NCBI GenBank assembly: GCA_031761405.1
Contig: JASEVX010000001.1
Location: 196,433,706-196,497,705 of the forward strand
Direction of reading: 5' to 3'
DNA from: Serripes groenlandicus
Lineage: Eukaryota > Mollusca > Bivalvia > Cardiida > Cardiidae
DNA: 64,000 nucleotides
The notes beneath the pieces were generated by a model. It did not search any database and was not told where the DNA came from. It worked only from the letters and a program-made list of their open reading frames with translations. Position numbers and translations under genes: made by a program. This document shows positions 1 to 12,423 of the stretch, piece after piece (within the stretch, counting starts at the first letter, position 1; each line of letters opens with the position of its first letter).

Positions 1-320
1 ATGCAAATAGTAACTTATTAATTATATAACTGAAGTATAGCTGCAAATACTTTGCAAATACTAACTTAGTCTATTAATATTCTTGCAAATACATTGCAAA
101 TACTAACTTTGTCTGTAAATATTCCTGCAAAGGGTATGCAAAGGGTAACTTAGAATTTCAAACAGTGCAAGTAGTTTGCAAACACTAACTTATCCCCTGA
201 ATGATATTTTCAAAATACAAAGTTGTTGGACTTCAAAAAAAAATGAGTAACAAAGGTTTGGCAAACAATAACTTTACTATTGAAAAATTGCAAGTACAAT
301 GCAAATAGTAACTTTTCTAA
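1..320. repeat. degenerate tandem repeat, unit about 42 bp
   Basis: The motif TGCAAATACTAACTT recurs, often doubled as TGCAAATAC-TTTGCAAATACTAACTT. The clearest units begin near 41, 82 and 125, giving a spacing of 41-43 bp, and then decay (TGCAAAGGGTAACTT, TTTGCAAACACTAACTT). The stretch is AT-rich and noncoding. The TTTGCAA words resemble those in the arrays at 2826-3265 and 11040-11475, which suggests a common low-complexity origin, but I cannot show descent. Confidence 0.6.
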
Positions 321-534
321 GTTAATTTAATACATTTTATAAATGAAATTATTACATCAGTATATTATTAATTAAGGAAAATATCCAAGTTTTATAAATT
401 ATTGACTGATTTAACCACTATATATAACCAAATCATGTGTGCAGCTTATATAAAAGTGTGTATATAAATTCAGTATAATTTTACATAAACATGATGTTTT
501 CAGTTGAAAATGCAAAAGCCAAAGATATCTTTGG

Positions 535-772
535 CTAAAACATACATTCTGTAGCAGACGACTTCAAATGCATTTTGTCAAAACATAGAAAATCTCCATA
601 ATTGAATGGATAACCTGTGACAAAAAGTGGTAAACATTGTGGCAAAAGGAGAAATTGCACGTTCTGTGCAATTTCTTCTTTGTCACTATGTTTTCAAAAA
701 GACATCTGCTGCAGAGGCGTCAGAAAGCGTCTATTATGAGGGAAAGGGATTGTCCCTGAAGTGTTCAGGCCC
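535..772 (+). mobile_element. MITE-A copy, left end eroded
   Basis: It contains the family landmarks in order: GTAGCAGACGACTTC, AAAATCTCCATAATTGAATG, GTGGCAAAAGGAGAAATTGC, TGTCACTATGTTTTCAAAAA, CTGCTGCAGAGGCGTCAG and a right end GAGGGAAAGGG. It is the same subfamily as 21394-21621, 27913-28142 (inverted) and 51280-51509. The left terminal TTAACCCTTTCC is missing. The central hairpin has arms GAAATTGCAC (651-660) and GTGCAATTTC (666-675), a perfect 10-bp stem. No protein is encoded, so it would be a nonautonomous DNA element. Confidence 0.8.
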
Positions 773-775
773 AAA

Positions 776-1325
776 ATATAATTTATAAAGAAAATTAAAT
801 TCTGGTTTTATTGATGCATGAATCATAACAATCTTTTCAGGAATAAATTGACAATCGTAGTTCGAAGTTTGATTTGCAGGTATTTTTCGATCCACCTGTA
901 GAGTCGCATTTGAACATGTGGGTCAGTTTAAAAATAAATGCGATCACATGATTGATTTGCATATTAATGAGATCACATGATCCAATCAGGTCAAATATCT
1001 AACTTCCTGTTGATGTTTCAATCATTTTCCAGTCGCGATTATTTATGAAAATATCGGCACGTAAAGTTAAGAGCATGGTGTTCCGCATCTGGTAAGTATT
1101 TATTTTACGATTCAATACATTTGAAAACTTTAAATCAATAACTTTAATTTGATGTAAGAATAAACAAAATCCGTCCACAAACAACGATAGCATGCAAATT
1201 TAAAGTTCAAAGGTCACGCTTTTCGAGCATGACTCGGAGGTCAATATACGACGCCATTTTGTCAATATTACCTTGCTTGAGAAAACACACTACAAACCCC
1301 GAAATCAGCGCTAATACACAGTCTT
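776..1325. other. no recognised feature
   Basis: AT-rich unique-looking sequence without a credible open frame. GATCACATGAT occurs twice around 943-980 in a locally repeated context. Nothing else could be supported. Confidence 0.4.
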
Positions 1326-1764
1326 GATTAATATTTTGATGAATAATCAGATAATTAATATGATTTTATGAAATAAACCCATTAATATTTGTTATTCAAA
1401 CATTATACTTAAATTCGTTAAACCCTAAACAAAGGGTCACGTCATTACGTAAATTTTCATAATAAGAAAACAATAACAATGGCGAAAATATTCGCTTACG
1501 TGCGAGTTTCTAAACAGTTTTAGAAATGAAACACATATACTCTTGTCATTGCATTGCACACTTATTTAGATGCTAGTCATTATTTAAAACGAAGCCAAAT
1601 TTTTTATTTTGAAATTGCCAACAGGAATTGATTTCGGACAGTCACATTTTCGGATACGGCAAATGTAGCAATGTTGTTGTCATCATACATTTTCGTGGTG
1701 GACGTGACACATTATAAATATTATGTGTATTTTCAATGATTTGACATTGTATTAATTAATAAGA

Positions 1765-2160
1765 TGAACCCTTTCCCACATGCAAAGATATCTACCACAG
1801 AACTGATTCTTTGAAAACATTGTGGAAAAGGAGGCTTTTTTCAAAACTTATTCAATAATTATATTTTCTCTTATATTAGAGATTTTTTAATCATTTGACA
1901 TGATATAAATTATAACCTTACCACCCGTAGACACATTTGCAACCCGATTTGTTAAGACATTGTGGAAAAAGAGGATCTTTCTTACAAACCTTAATAACTT
2001 ATTGCAACATCTGCAGCAGATTTTATTTAAAACATTGTGACAAAGGGGATTTTTTTCTGCAAACATATTCAATTATAACACTCCTCAATAAAGAGATTTT
2101 CCTTGAATTTGACCAAAATGGTTTTCAAAGTCACTGATGCAGATCTGTCACATGTTGCAA
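1765..2160 (+). mobile_element. two diverged MITE-A copies (copy A of locus)
   Basis: GAACCCTTTCCCACATGC at 1765 is a MITE-A left end, followed by AAAACATTGTGGAAAAGGAG. A second left end starts near 1918 (CTTACCACCCGTAGACACAT) and continues through CATCTGCAGCAGATTTTA, ACATTGTGACAAAGG and TTTTCAAAGTCACTGATGC. The central hairpin is degraded in both. The short frames here are passengers. Confidence 0.6.
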
Positions 2161-2559
2161 TGGATTTATTCTTAATTGGCTATAATTGCTATAGATAAAG
2201 TATAACCTGTACTGAATTCTTGGAATGAAAGTAAAAGACACACATTTACTTTTTCATTTATTTTCATAATTTTATGAATCATGTACATATTTCAGACTTA
2301 TGACATGATGAATGGTTTATAATGGTATCCAGCCAACACAAGACAATTGATCACCCCTGTCCATCCTGTAAAGATGTTCAATCCCAAAAGAATGCATCAA
2401 GAATGACATGAAGATGAAAGATGAAGGTGTTATAATTTCAAACATTGAAGCATTGAATGATGATGTCATAAGGTCAAATTTGAAAGATGACAGAGGAATT
2501 TTTTTTCTAATGATCTTATGCTGTGTGTTATTGATTTATTTTGGAGCAGGATCATGCTC

Positions 2560-2697
2560 TAGTGACAAAAGAAGAAATTGCACAAAACGTTACTCACTTT
2601 TATAGGTTTATCCATTCAATTATAGAGAACTTCTATTTTTTGACAACATATGTTCAAAGTTGTCTGCTGCAGGAATGTTGTTGAGGAAAGGGTTAAA
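2560..2697 (+). mobile_element. MITE-A right-half copy (copy A of locus)
   Basis: It runs from AGTGACAAAAGAAGAAATTG through CCATTCAATTATAGAGA and TTGTCTGCTGCAG to GAGGAAAGGGTTAA. The right terminus with its TTAA is intact. The left half has been lost. Confidence 0.7.
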
Positions 2698-2825
2698 TCA
2701 TATAAAATATAGAGGTTATTTATTTCATATTTTATTTATATTTTAAATGATGTTTAATTAAAATAAAGCTTAAAATGGTAAACATATATCTGGATTTATA
2801 CCTTAATTCCCAAGTTTTTAGAATG

Positions 2826-3265
2826 TAACTATTTGCAGACTGTTTGCAATCTAGTGCAGGACCGTTTGCAATCTATTTGCAGACTGTGGCAATCTAGTTG
2901 GCATAGTATTTGCAATCTAGTTGCAAAGTATTTGCAATCTAGTTGTCAGATGTATTTGCATCTAGTTGCATAGTATTTGTAATCTAGTTGCAAAGTATTT
3001 GCAATCTGAGTTGCATAGTATTTGTAATCTAGTTGCATAGTATTTGTAACCTATTTCAGATTTTGCTGTTGAATTGGCTGCAAACATTCTGCAAAGGGTT
3101 TTTTTTGAAGGCTTTATGTACGCCTTTGCAATCTGTTTGCAGACTGTTTGCACAGATCGTTCCAAATCTACCCGTCTGCAGAATATTTTCTGCAAATATT
3201 TTGTAGGAATATATTCTGCAAACACTTTCGCAAACAATTTGCAAAGGTTTGGAATATATTCCGCA
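2826..3265. repeat. 22-bp tandem repeat plus related TGCAAA-rich tail (copy A)
   Basis: The unit is TTTGCAATCTAGTTGCATAG plus TA, with CATAG/CAAAG variants, about ten copies. It grades into a region rich in CTGCAAAC and GAATATATTCTGC. Indels disturb the period here compared with 11040-11475. The overlapping frames on both strands are repeat-derived. Confidence 0.85.
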
Positions 3266-3286
3266 AACACTCCCATTCGTAGGGAA

Positions 3287-3907
3287 ATACCCTGGAGGTG
3301 GTATTAACACCTAACAGATCACTGTCATTAACCTTTGATTAGATTGTGTATTATATGAATTGCACTTTTATAGGATTAAATAATTAATACATTTAATTCG
3401 GTCTGTTTTAATTGTCACTTCTTATAAAATTGAATATTATGTATTTTCATTTATATCATTTATTTTAGATACCTTAGTTAATTGCATTTAATGATTTATT
3501 ATGGAGCAAAGTGTAGTTTGTTCACAACTACCCAGATCAGCATCAGAGTAGGTTCATCTAAGACTACTTAACATACTATAATAAAGCAGAAGTGTGGTGA
3601 TATTGTTTCTCGTTGTTTTATTTAATAGAAAAATGTTGCTCTTAACTATTTTACTCCATTAATATGTATTATGTTTTAATTTTCTTGCAAAACAGTGATT
3701 TTCTTAGATAGAAAATATAAAACAAAATAAGTTATTCCCTTAATATCATAAAATATATTATTTATTTTTCACATTTTTAAATGTTTATCATCAATTAATT
3801 ATTTCACATTCTTAATCATTTATCATTAATAAAATACATCATTTAAACAGAATGTCTTATGTTATCACACCTCCAGGGTTAAGGTGTTTATACCATCTCC
3901 AGGGTAT
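3287..3907. mobile_element. 620-bp TIR element (copy A)
   Basis: The left end ATACCCTGGAGGTGGTATTA (3287 onward) is mirrored at the right end by its near reverse complement finishing in CCATCTCCAGGGTAT at 3907. Over 25 bp I count two mismatches. A further copy of the end motif (CACACCTCCAGGG) lies just inside the right end. The interior is very AT-rich with no coding potential. This fits a MITE; no target-site duplication is clear. Confidence 0.6.
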
Positions 3908-4217
3908 TATAGCTACCACTATATAAGTCATATATGGGCCATAACTTCCAAAAAAAAAAAATTGCTCGCCAAATAGTTAATTCTGCATGGCGAGGGTAAA
4001 TAAAACCAAATAGTTAGTTAACTTCCAAATATCGGCATACATGTACTGAGCCATAAATGTTTGGGCCATAACTTCCTGATACCTTTGAAAACATATTATG
4101 TTAACATATGAGTATACAAACAAAAATTATCACACGGGCCATTCGTGCCTTTATAAGTCACTGTTATTTGTATAGAATTTACAAGTGATATAAAGTCACA
4201 TGACATGATTATAACTA
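3908..4217. other. no recognised feature
   Basis: AT-rich noncoding sequence. GGGCCATAACTTCC occurs near 3936 and in a related form near 4064. No gene or RNA signal is seen. Confidence 0.4.
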
Positions 4218-6057
4218 CCCCTGTGAAAGTGTTGTTCTTGATAATTATGAACTTTTCATGCACTGATGGAACTGTTACATGAACTGGCCAGTTAAATAGT
4301 TCTTAATCACAGTTCAAGAACTTTAGTTCATGAACAGTAAGACCAACTTGTTCGTGAACTGTTCAAGAACTGAAGAAGAACATGGCAAATTCTTAACAAG
4401 TTCATAAACATCTGTCAAGTGTAATTCAAGTACTTTTAATGAACCCTATAAGTTCTATTCTGTTCTTGAATAGTAAGTTTAATATAAATATATCACTGAT
4501 TTTAAAATAGATATTTAATTAATTACACTGACTTTTTAACTCAGTGGTGAATCTCTTAAACTACCATTCTGAATAGAGACATAAGAACAATTTATAGATC
4601 ACTTCTAGAACACTTCTAGAACACTTCTAGAACCAAAAAAGTTCTTATAAATGTATTATAGTGAAAACTTTTGAAATCTTCTTGTCAAAAGTAAAGGCCC
4701 TAGTGAAAGACATTAATGCAATTCCAGTGAAATTTATTTGTTACCTGCTCTAGTTACTGGAAATACCAGTAGAATAACAAAAATACCACTGAAGTGAACT
4801 TAAATTTGAAATATACCAAGGGAGTTAACTCAAGCATAAAACACAGGAACTCTTCAAAAAGAAGTTAGTAATGTTTACTACTTCCTTTACGTTTTTTGGT
4901 GGGAGAAATATGTTGTGTTTCAAAGGCACAGAGAAGTTTTTTCTAATTTTCTTATGAACAACTGATGGGCACATTTGGTAAATGTCTTTAATGTTACATT
5001 TGTTTATTAAATTAAGCAAATTGTATTGTGCTATGTCATAAACAATATGTTATATATTGGTGATTTATTAAGTATCACATTGCCACATGTGAAAGAAGCC
5101 TAATGGAGACATCGGTCAGTTATCTCCTTTAATACTCTCTACATCTAGCTAGGTCCTATCATTTGGTTTCCTCTGTTTTTTATCATCGGTTTCTTGGCAC
5201 TGGATGGTGCACTTATAATTGCATTTTCTGGCCAACTGTTGTTAGATTGATTAGTAATTCCACATTTGTTTTCTTTAAACACTGCTTTGTAAATTTTCTC
5301 TTTTGAATCATCACTTTACTTAACACATTTATGATTAATGTGTACAGAGTAATTGCAATATCTCATTGCGAAATAGCGATAAAGACAAAGGATTCCAAGC
5401 TTTAAAGACTACCAACCTATTTGATCTTCCTTGGTCTTTATCTGACAAGGAGATAATATAATTATCACTAATGTTCCCTCATTGTCTTCATATAAAAAAA
5501 TATTTTTATAGATTACTGGTTCAACTATGTTTCAAATGAACCAGGTATATTTTCTGTACATGATCTGCACAGGCTTTCTGTATTTTCTTCAGTGTACAAA
5601 ATCTGGTTCTTAGGTCCACCCAGACTATTTCATAGACTGGTTACCACCCAATTGCATGAACTGTTCATGAACTGCTCATAAACAGTAGTTCTTGAACTGT
5701 TCATGAGCGATAGTTCTAGAACCGTTCATGAACAATCCATGTAAGAGAAAAATGGCACAATGAATTTGCCACTGGAAAAGAGTTCTTGAACAGTTCAAGT
5801 TTAAAAAGAAAATCAAGAATATTTCATGAATTTTCAGTTCTTGAACAATTCATGAACTTTTTAATGACAAATGATTCCTGAATGTGTCATGACACTGTTC
5901 ACTGACCTGTTCATGAACTACATATTAAGAACTTTTAAGAATTTGTGCCATTTTATCTTCATATACATCCCATGAACTGTTCATGAACCAGGTACCTGAA
6001 CTTTGCATGATTATACAAGAAACTGTTCATGAACAGTAATTATTCATTTCACAGGGG
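4218..6057. mobile_element. 1.84-kb nonautonomous TIR element with GTTCATGAAC clusters (copy A)
   Basis: The ends are CCCCTGTGAAA (4218) and TTTCACAGGGG (to 6057), flanked on both sides by TA. The subterminal regions (4240-4450 and 5650-6035) are crowded with the palindrome GTTCATGAAC and its variant GTTCTTGAAC. This is the arrangement expected of transposase-binding subterminal repeats. The core carries no long open frame and includes a triplet of ACACTTCTAGA near 4605-4635. The superfamily is undetermined: a TA target fits several groups. Confidence 0.65.
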
Positions 6058-6412
6058 TATTCATAACCTGCAATACGTATCACAGTCTTATATCCAATAT
6101 TTATCAAAATAGTGTTGAATGTTGTAGTGCGGGATTGCGTGAACATTGATATTATATCTAACTTACCCAGGGATTGCCAGATGAATTGTTGAAAGACAGT
6201 TTGTGTTGATAGCATGTTTGAGATTTGGGGTTAGTGACATCAGCATATGAAGCATATTTGGCTTGTGACATACCGACAGCAGTGGCACCCAGACATCAAA
6301 CCATTTACAACTTACGGTCTTCGTCCTGGTTCCTGAAAAATAGATCAGAAAATGTTGTCAAATTAAAAAGAAATTTAAATATATCCTCTACTGACCCATT
6401 TCAATGACCATC

Positions 6413-6870
6413 TGTATGTTTTCTTTGCATACGGCCTACCACAGATCTGCAGCAGATATCTTATAAAAACATCAGACAAAAAATATTGAAAATGTAAATA
6501 AATGAAATGTTTATTATTAAGACAGAGGTGAAAACATTGCAGTAAAAGAAACAATTGCTCATGCTTCTGGTTCCTGAAGTAGATCAGAAATATTGGCAAG
6601 TTTATCCTTTTCCACTTGTAGACTCATTTTGACCCATCTGAAGTACACAACATTTGAAATAGGAGACGCAATGTCTTCAACTCTATTCAATAAATATGCT
6701 TTTTCCTTATTGTTGAGTTATTTTTTTTCAAACATGTCTGCTGCAGATTTGTTGTAATTCAATAACATATTAATATCTATTTGTATTCTAATTAAACCTT
6801 TCTTACATACGACTAATATGCAGCAGAGATCTTTTGAAAATATCTTTGATTATAAAAGGAACATACAATT
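6413..6870 (+). mobile_element. diverged MITE-A copies (copy A)
   Basis: Family landmarks recur in order: GCATACGGCCTACCACAGAT, CTGCAGCAGATATC, AAAACATTGCAGTAAAAGA, AACATGTCTGCTGCAGATTT. A further partial left end follows near 6795 (CCTTTCTTACATACGAC, ATGCAGCAGAGATC). Ends and central hairpin are eroded. Confidence 0.55.
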
Positions 6871-7758
6871 GAAACAGCTGATGTTGTTGCTCTTACCTTA
6901 TAAAGGTACATTTTTCTGATGTTAAATACGTCTAAAATAACCAGCAGATAATCCCTAGAATGCACCATAGACGTTCCCCTTTTAAATAAAAGTCCGACCC
7001 CCTAGATGGTCGTCGTCTGTCCCTGGAAAGGACACTAAAAGTGATCACATGTACGGTGGTAATAAATCAACATGAGATACATATAGTAGCTACTTATTTC
7101 CTATCGATTAATGCCAATGCATTGAAAGTTTAGACCTAAAGAGGCGGCCATTTGTAAGTATCTACGTTCTAGCAGAGATATTAATAAATATCAGGTTCAA
7201 GAACCAAGATGAAATATAACCTTATAATTCTATATATCTAATAGTTTCAACAGTCGAGTGACAAATACTTTGATGAAAACACTTACCATTAAACATTTCT
7301 ACTCATTTCTACTTCGACATTCTGAATCAAAGAGTTCGGTCTGCTCCCGCCACAATTTTCTTTTGTCACATGACTAATTTGCATATTGCATATTCGTCAC
7401 CAATAATTGCCGAACATTTGTCGCTATCATATTTTAAATTGTGACACGATTTTAAGAGCTGGATGTCGCTTCTTTTTGCTGTCACTCGATATAAATACAC
7501 TGTATCTGACTTTTGCGTAAATTAGTGAAGCTCAAAAGTTTCTTTCCGAAAAGGTTTACAGAAAATGTCGTTTCGTAAATTAATTGAGTAGGGAGAAAAA
7601 TATCGATTTCTGTTTAAACCACAATTTGAGAAACTACACGTCTTATGTTTACAGCTTAGAATACCATTTACTGTTAACTAATTGTACTGTGGTAAATTGT
7701 ATCGTACTGCTATCTCTAGGATCATACGACCAGATGCGGTTTGCATAAACTATGTCAA
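6871..7758. other. no recognised feature
   Basis: Unique-looking AT-rich DNA without coding potential, RNA gene or clear repeat. It is present again at about 15040-15924 in copy B. Confidence 0.4.
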
Positions 7759-7782
7759 ACAACAACAACAACAACAACAACC
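7759..7782 (+). repeat. (CAA)n microsatellite (copy A)
   Basis: About eight CAA triplets. The matching tract in copy B is 15925-15947. Confidence 0.95.
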
Positions 7783-7894
7783 TGGAATGACATTAGTAAT
7801 AATGAATTTGACAAATGCAGATGACATAATTATGAAAATATTGTGACTTTGTTTCTGATTGTATTATTTTTATCAAAAGTTCGCATGTAACTAA

Positions 7895-8053
7895 ATGTTG
7901 ACGCATCTGCAGACGATATTTGAAAAACATAGGTGGCAATATGATAAATTGTTTACAATGAGCAATTTCTTTTGTCACAATTTTCAAAATAATGACTTTA
8001 TAAACTACATAGTTTTGCCTAACTGTTTTCAAGGAGAGTCTTCTTCTGCATAT
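7895..8053 (+). mobile_element. MITE-A copy running into the 22-bp satellite (copy A)
   Basis: TTGACGCATCTGCAGACGAT is followed by a hairpin remnant (AATGAGCAATTTCTTTTGTC), then GTTTTCAAGGAGAGTCTTCT and TCTGCATATTTGCTG. The next bases, TTTTGTGGGAAAGTGT, occupy the place where the family normally ends with TATGTGGGAAAGGGTTAA. The right terminus therefore doubles as the first satellite unit. Confidence 0.65.
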
Positions 8054-9340
8054 TTGCTGTTTTGTGGGAAAGTGTCAGCTGTTTTGTGGGAAAGTGTCAG
8101 CTGTTTTGTGGGAAAGTATCAGCTGTTGTGGGAAAGTGTCAGCTGTTTTGTGGAAGTGTCAGCTGTTTGTGGGAAAGTGTTTGCTGTTGTGTGGGAAAGT
8201 GTCAGCTGTTGTGTGGGAAAAGTGTCAGCTGTTGTGTGGAAAGTGTCAGCTGTTGTGTGGAAAGTGTCAGCTGGTTGTGTGGAAGTGTCAGCGTTTTGTG
8301 GAAAGTGTCAGCTGTTTTGTGGAAAGTGTAAGCTGTTTGTGTGGGAAAGTGTTAGCTGTTTGTGTGAAAAGTGTCAGCTGTTGTGTGGGAAAGTGTTAGC
8401 TGTTGTGTGGGAAAGTGTCAGCTGTTTTGTGGGAAAGTGTTAGCGTTGTGTGGAAGTTGTCAGCTGTTGTGTGGGAAAGTGTTAGCTGTTGTGTGGAAAG
8501 TGTTAGCTGTTGTGTGGAAAGTATCAGCTGTTGTGTGGGAAAGTGTAGCTTTTGACGTGTTGTGTGGGAAAGGTTAGCTGTTGTGTGGAAAGTGTCAGCT
8601 GTTTAGTGGAGAAGTGTTAGCTGTTGTGTGGGAAAGTGTTAGCTGTTGTGTGGAAAAGTATCAGCTGTTGTGTGGGAAAGTGTCAGCTGTTTGGTGGGAA
8701 AGTGTCAGCTGTTTTTGTGGGAAAGTGTCAGCTGTTTTGTGGGAAAGTGTTAAGCTGTTGTGTGGAAAGTGTTAGCTGTTGTGTGGGAAAGTGTCCAGCT
8801 GTTGTGGGTGGAAAGTATCAGCTGTTGTGTGGGAAAGTGTCAGCTGTTTGTGGAAAGTGTTAGCTGTTGTGTGGGAAAGTGTTAGCTGTTGTGTGGGAAA
8901 GTGTCAGCTTTGGGTGGAAAAGTATCAGCTGTTGTGTGGGAAAGTGTTAGCTGTTGTGTGGGAAAGTGTAGCTGTTGTGTGGAAAAGTATCAGCTGTTGT
9001 GTGGAAAGTGTCAGCTGTTGGGTGGAAAAGTATCAGCTGTTGTGTGGGAAAGTGTTAGCTGTTGTGTGGAAAAGTATCAGATGTTGTGTGGGAACGTGTT
9101 AGCTGTTGTGTGGAAAGTATCAGCTGTTGTGTGGGAAAGTGTTAGCTGTTGTGTGGGGAAAGTGTTAGCTGTTGTGTGAAGAAAGTATCAGCTGTTGTGT
9201 GGGAAAGTGTCAGCTGTTGGTGGAAAAGTATCACTGTTGTGTGGAACAGTATCATCTGTTGGTGTGGAAAGTGCTTAGCGTTGTGTGAAAAGTATCAGCT
9301 GTTTTTGTGGGAAGTGTCAGCTGTTTTGTGGGAAAGTATC
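8054..9340 (+). repeat. 22-bp satellite, error-rich copy ending at the gap
   Basis: The unit is GCTGTTTTGTGGGAAAGTGT plus CA or TA, with TTTT/TTGT and GTGT/GTAT variants. Frequent one-base losses and gains (GTGGAAG, CAGCGTTTT, CAGCTGGTTG) break the period, unlike 16212-19707. The array is cut by the N gap, so its true length is unknown here. Confidence 0.95.
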
Positions 9341-9540
9341 NNNNNNNNNNNNNNNNNNNNNNNNNNNNNNNNNNNNNNNNNNNNNNNNNNNNNNNNNNNN
9401 NNNNNNNNNNNNNNNNNNNNNNNNNNNNNNNNNNNNNNNNNNNNNNNNNNNNNNNNNNNNNNNNNNNNNNNNNNNNNNNNNNNNNNNNNNNNNNNNNNNN
9501 NNNNNNNNNNNNNNNNNNNNNNNNNNNNNNNNNNNNNNNN
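9341..9540. other. assembly gap of exactly 200 N
   Basis: 200 consecutive undetermined bases. The round number suggests a scaffolding placeholder rather than a measured distance. Sequence on its right restarts at the equivalent of position 1326. Confidence 0.98.
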
Positions 9541-9980
9541 GATTAATATTTTGATGAATAATCAGATAATTAATATGATTTTATGAAATAAACCCATTAA
9601 TATTTGTTATTCAAACATTATACTTAAATTCGTTAAACCCTAAACAAAGGGTCACGTCATTACGTAAATTTTCATAATAAGAAAACAATAACAATGGCGA
9701 AAATATTCGCTTACGTGCGAGTTTCTAAACAGTTTTAGAAATGAAACACATATACTCTTGTCATTGCATTGCACACTTATTTAGATGCTAGTCATTATTT
9801 AAAACGAAGCCAAATTTTTTATTTTGAAATTGCCAACAGGAATTGATTTCGGACAGTCACATTTTCGGATACGGCAAATGTAGCAATGTTGTTGTCATCA
9901 TACATTTTCGTGGTGGACGTGACACATTATAAATATTATGTGTATTTTCAATGATTTGACATTGTATTAATTAATAAGAT

Positions 9981-10370
9981 GAACCCTTTCCCACATGCAA
10001 AGATATCTACCACAGAACTGATTCTTTGAAAACATTGTGGAAAAGGAGGCTTTTTTCAAAACTTATTCAATAATTATATTTTCTCTTATATTAGAGATTT
10101 TTTAATCATTTGACATGATATAAAATTATAACCTTACCCACCCGTAGACACATTTGCAACCGATTTGTTAAGACATTGTGGAAAAAGAGGATCTTTCTTC
10201 AAACTTAATAACTTATTGCAACATCTGCAGCAGATTTTATTTAAAACATTGTGACAAAGGGGGATTTTTTTCTGCAAACCATATTCAATTATAACACTCC
10301 TCAATAAAGAGATTTTCCTTAATTTGACCAAAATGTTTTCAAAGTCACTGATGCAGATCTGTCACATGTT
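9981..10370 (+). mobile_element. two diverged MITE-A copies (copy B)
   Basis: Equivalent to 1765-2160. The left end GAACCCTTTCCCACATGC starts at 9981 and the second begins near 10135 with ACCCACCCGTAGACACATTT. Small indels separate it from copy A. Confidence 0.6.
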
Positions 10371-10773
10371 GCAATGGATTTATTCTTAATTGGCTATAAT
10401 TGCTATAGATAAAGTATAACCTGTACTGAATTCTTGGAATGAAAGTAAAAGACACACATTTACTTTTTCATTTATTTTCATAATTTTATGAATCATGTAC
10501 ATATTTCAGACTTATGACATGATGAATGGTTTATAATGGTATCCAGCCAACACAAGACAATTGATCACCCCTGTCCATCCTGTAAAGATGTTCAATCCCA
10601 AAAGAATGCATCAAGAATGACATGAAGATGAAAGATGATGGTGTTATAATTTCAAACATTGAAGCATTGAATGATGATGTCATAAGGTCAAATTTGAAAG
10701 ATGACAGAGGAATTTTTTTTCTAATGATCTTATGCTGTGTGTTATTGATTTATTTGGAGCAGATCATGCCTAG

Positions 10774-10906
10774 TGACAAAAGAAGAAATTGCACAAAACG
10801 TTACTCACTTTTATAGGTTATCCATTCAATTATAGAGAACTTCTATTTTTTGACAACATATGTTCAAAGTTGTCTGCTGCAGAATTGTTGTATGAGGGAA
10901 AGGGTT
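10774..10906 (+). mobile_element. MITE-A right-half copy (copy B)
   Basis: Equivalent to 2560-2697, ending GTATGAGGGAAAGGGTTAA, which preserves the family terminus better than copy A does. Confidence 0.7.
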
Positions 10907-11039
10907 AAATCATATAAAATATAGAGGTTATTTATTTCATATTTTATTTATATTTTAAATGATGTTTAATTAAAATAAAGCTTAAAATGGTAAACATATA
11001 TCTGGATTTATACCTTAATTCCCAAGTTTTTAGAATGTA

Positions 11040-11475
11040 ATCTATTTGCAGACTGTTTGCAATCTAGTTGCAGACCGTTTGCAATCTATTTGCAGACTGT
11101 TGCAATCTAGTTGCATAGTATTTGCAATCTAGTTGCAAAGTATTTGCAATCTAGTTGCATAGTATTTGCAATCTAGTTGCATAGTATTTGTAATCTAGTT
11201 GCAAAGTATTTGCAATCTAGTTGCATAGTATTTGTAATCTAGTTGCATAGTATTTGTAACCTATTTTCAGATTTTGCTGTTGAATTGGCTGCAAACATTC
11301 TGCAAAGGGTTTTTTGAATGCTTTATGTACCCTTTGCAATCTGTTTGCAGACTGTTTGCACAGATCGTTCCAAATCTACCCGTCTGCAGAATATATTCTG
11401 CAAATATTTGTAGAATATATTCTGCAAACACTTTCGCAAACAATTTGCAAAGGTTTGGAATATATTCCGCAAACA
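11040..11475. repeat. 22-bp tandem repeat plus TGCAAA-rich tail (copy B)
   Basis: Cleaner version of 2826-3265: TTTGCAATCTAGTTGCATAG plus TA repeats with a regular 22-bp step, then GAATATATTCTGCAAA-type words to about 11475. Confidence 0.9.
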
Positions 11476-11492
11476 CTCCCATTCGTAGGGGA

Positions 11493-12112
11493 ATACCCTG
11501 GAGGTGGTATTAACACCTAACAGATCACTGTCATTAACCTTTGATTAGATTGTGTATTATATGAAATTGCACTTTTATAGGATTAAAATAATTAATACAT
11601 TTAATTCGGTTGTTTTAATTGTCACTTCTTATAAAATTGAATATTATGTATTTTCATTTATATCATTTATTTTAGATACCTTATTAATTGCATTTAATGA
11701 TTTATTATGGAGCAAAGTGTAGTTTGTTCACAACTACCCAGAACAGCATCAGTAGAGTTCATCTAAGACTACTTAACATACTATAATAAAGCAGAAGTGT
11801 GGTGATATTGTTTCTCGTTGTTTTATTTAATAGAAAAATGTGCTCTTAACTATTTTACTCCATTAATATGTATTATGTTTTAATTTTCTTGCAAACAGTG
11901 ATTTTCTTAGATAGAAAATATAAAACAAAATAAGTTATTCCCTTAATATCATAAAATATATTATTTATTTGTTCACATTTTTAAATGTTTATCATCAATA
12001 AATTATTTTCACATTCTTAATCATTTATCATTAATAAAATACATCATTTAAACAGAATGTCTTATGTTATCACACCTCCAGGGTTAAGGTGTTTATACCA
12101 TCTCCAGGGTAT
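11493..12112. mobile_element. 620-bp TIR element (copy B)
   Basis: Equivalent to 3287-3907, with ends ATACCCTGGAGGTGG and CCATCTCCAGGGTAT. No coding capacity. Confidence 0.6.
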
Positions 12113-12423
12113 TATAGCTACCACTATATAAGTCATATATGGGCCATAACTTCCAAAAAAAAAAAATGCTCGCCAAATAGTTAATTCTGCATGGCGAGGG
12201 TAAATAAAACCAAATAGTTAGTTAACTTCCAAATATCGGCCATACATGTACTGAGCCATAAATGTTTGGGCCATAACTTCCTGATACCTTTGAAACATAT
12301 TATGGTTAACAATATGATATACAAACAAAAATTATCACACCGGGCCATTCGTGCCTTTATAAGTCACTGTTATTTGTATAGAATTTACAAGTGATATAAA
12401 GTCACATGACATGATTATAACTA

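Larger units (their letters stand above)
1326..9340. repeat. copy A of a duplicated locus, probably an assembly overlap
   Basis: The sequence from 1326 is collinear with that from 9541, element by element, through the start of the 22-bp satellite (8054 here, 16212 there). The two differ mainly by scattered one-base insertions and deletions, many in homopolymers. Net drift is 57 bp over 6.7 kb, with copy A longer. Inside the satellite, copy A is full of indels while copy B is almost perfectly periodic. This looks like uncorrected long-read sequence at a contig end rather than a biological duplication. Copy A stops at an N gap immediately before copy B starts. Confidence 0.85.

Noticed and set aside
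2962..3310. Frames with repeated EYI and LFAK words
   Set aside because: Derived from the TGCAAA-rich repeat, present on both strands and damaged by indels between the two copies.
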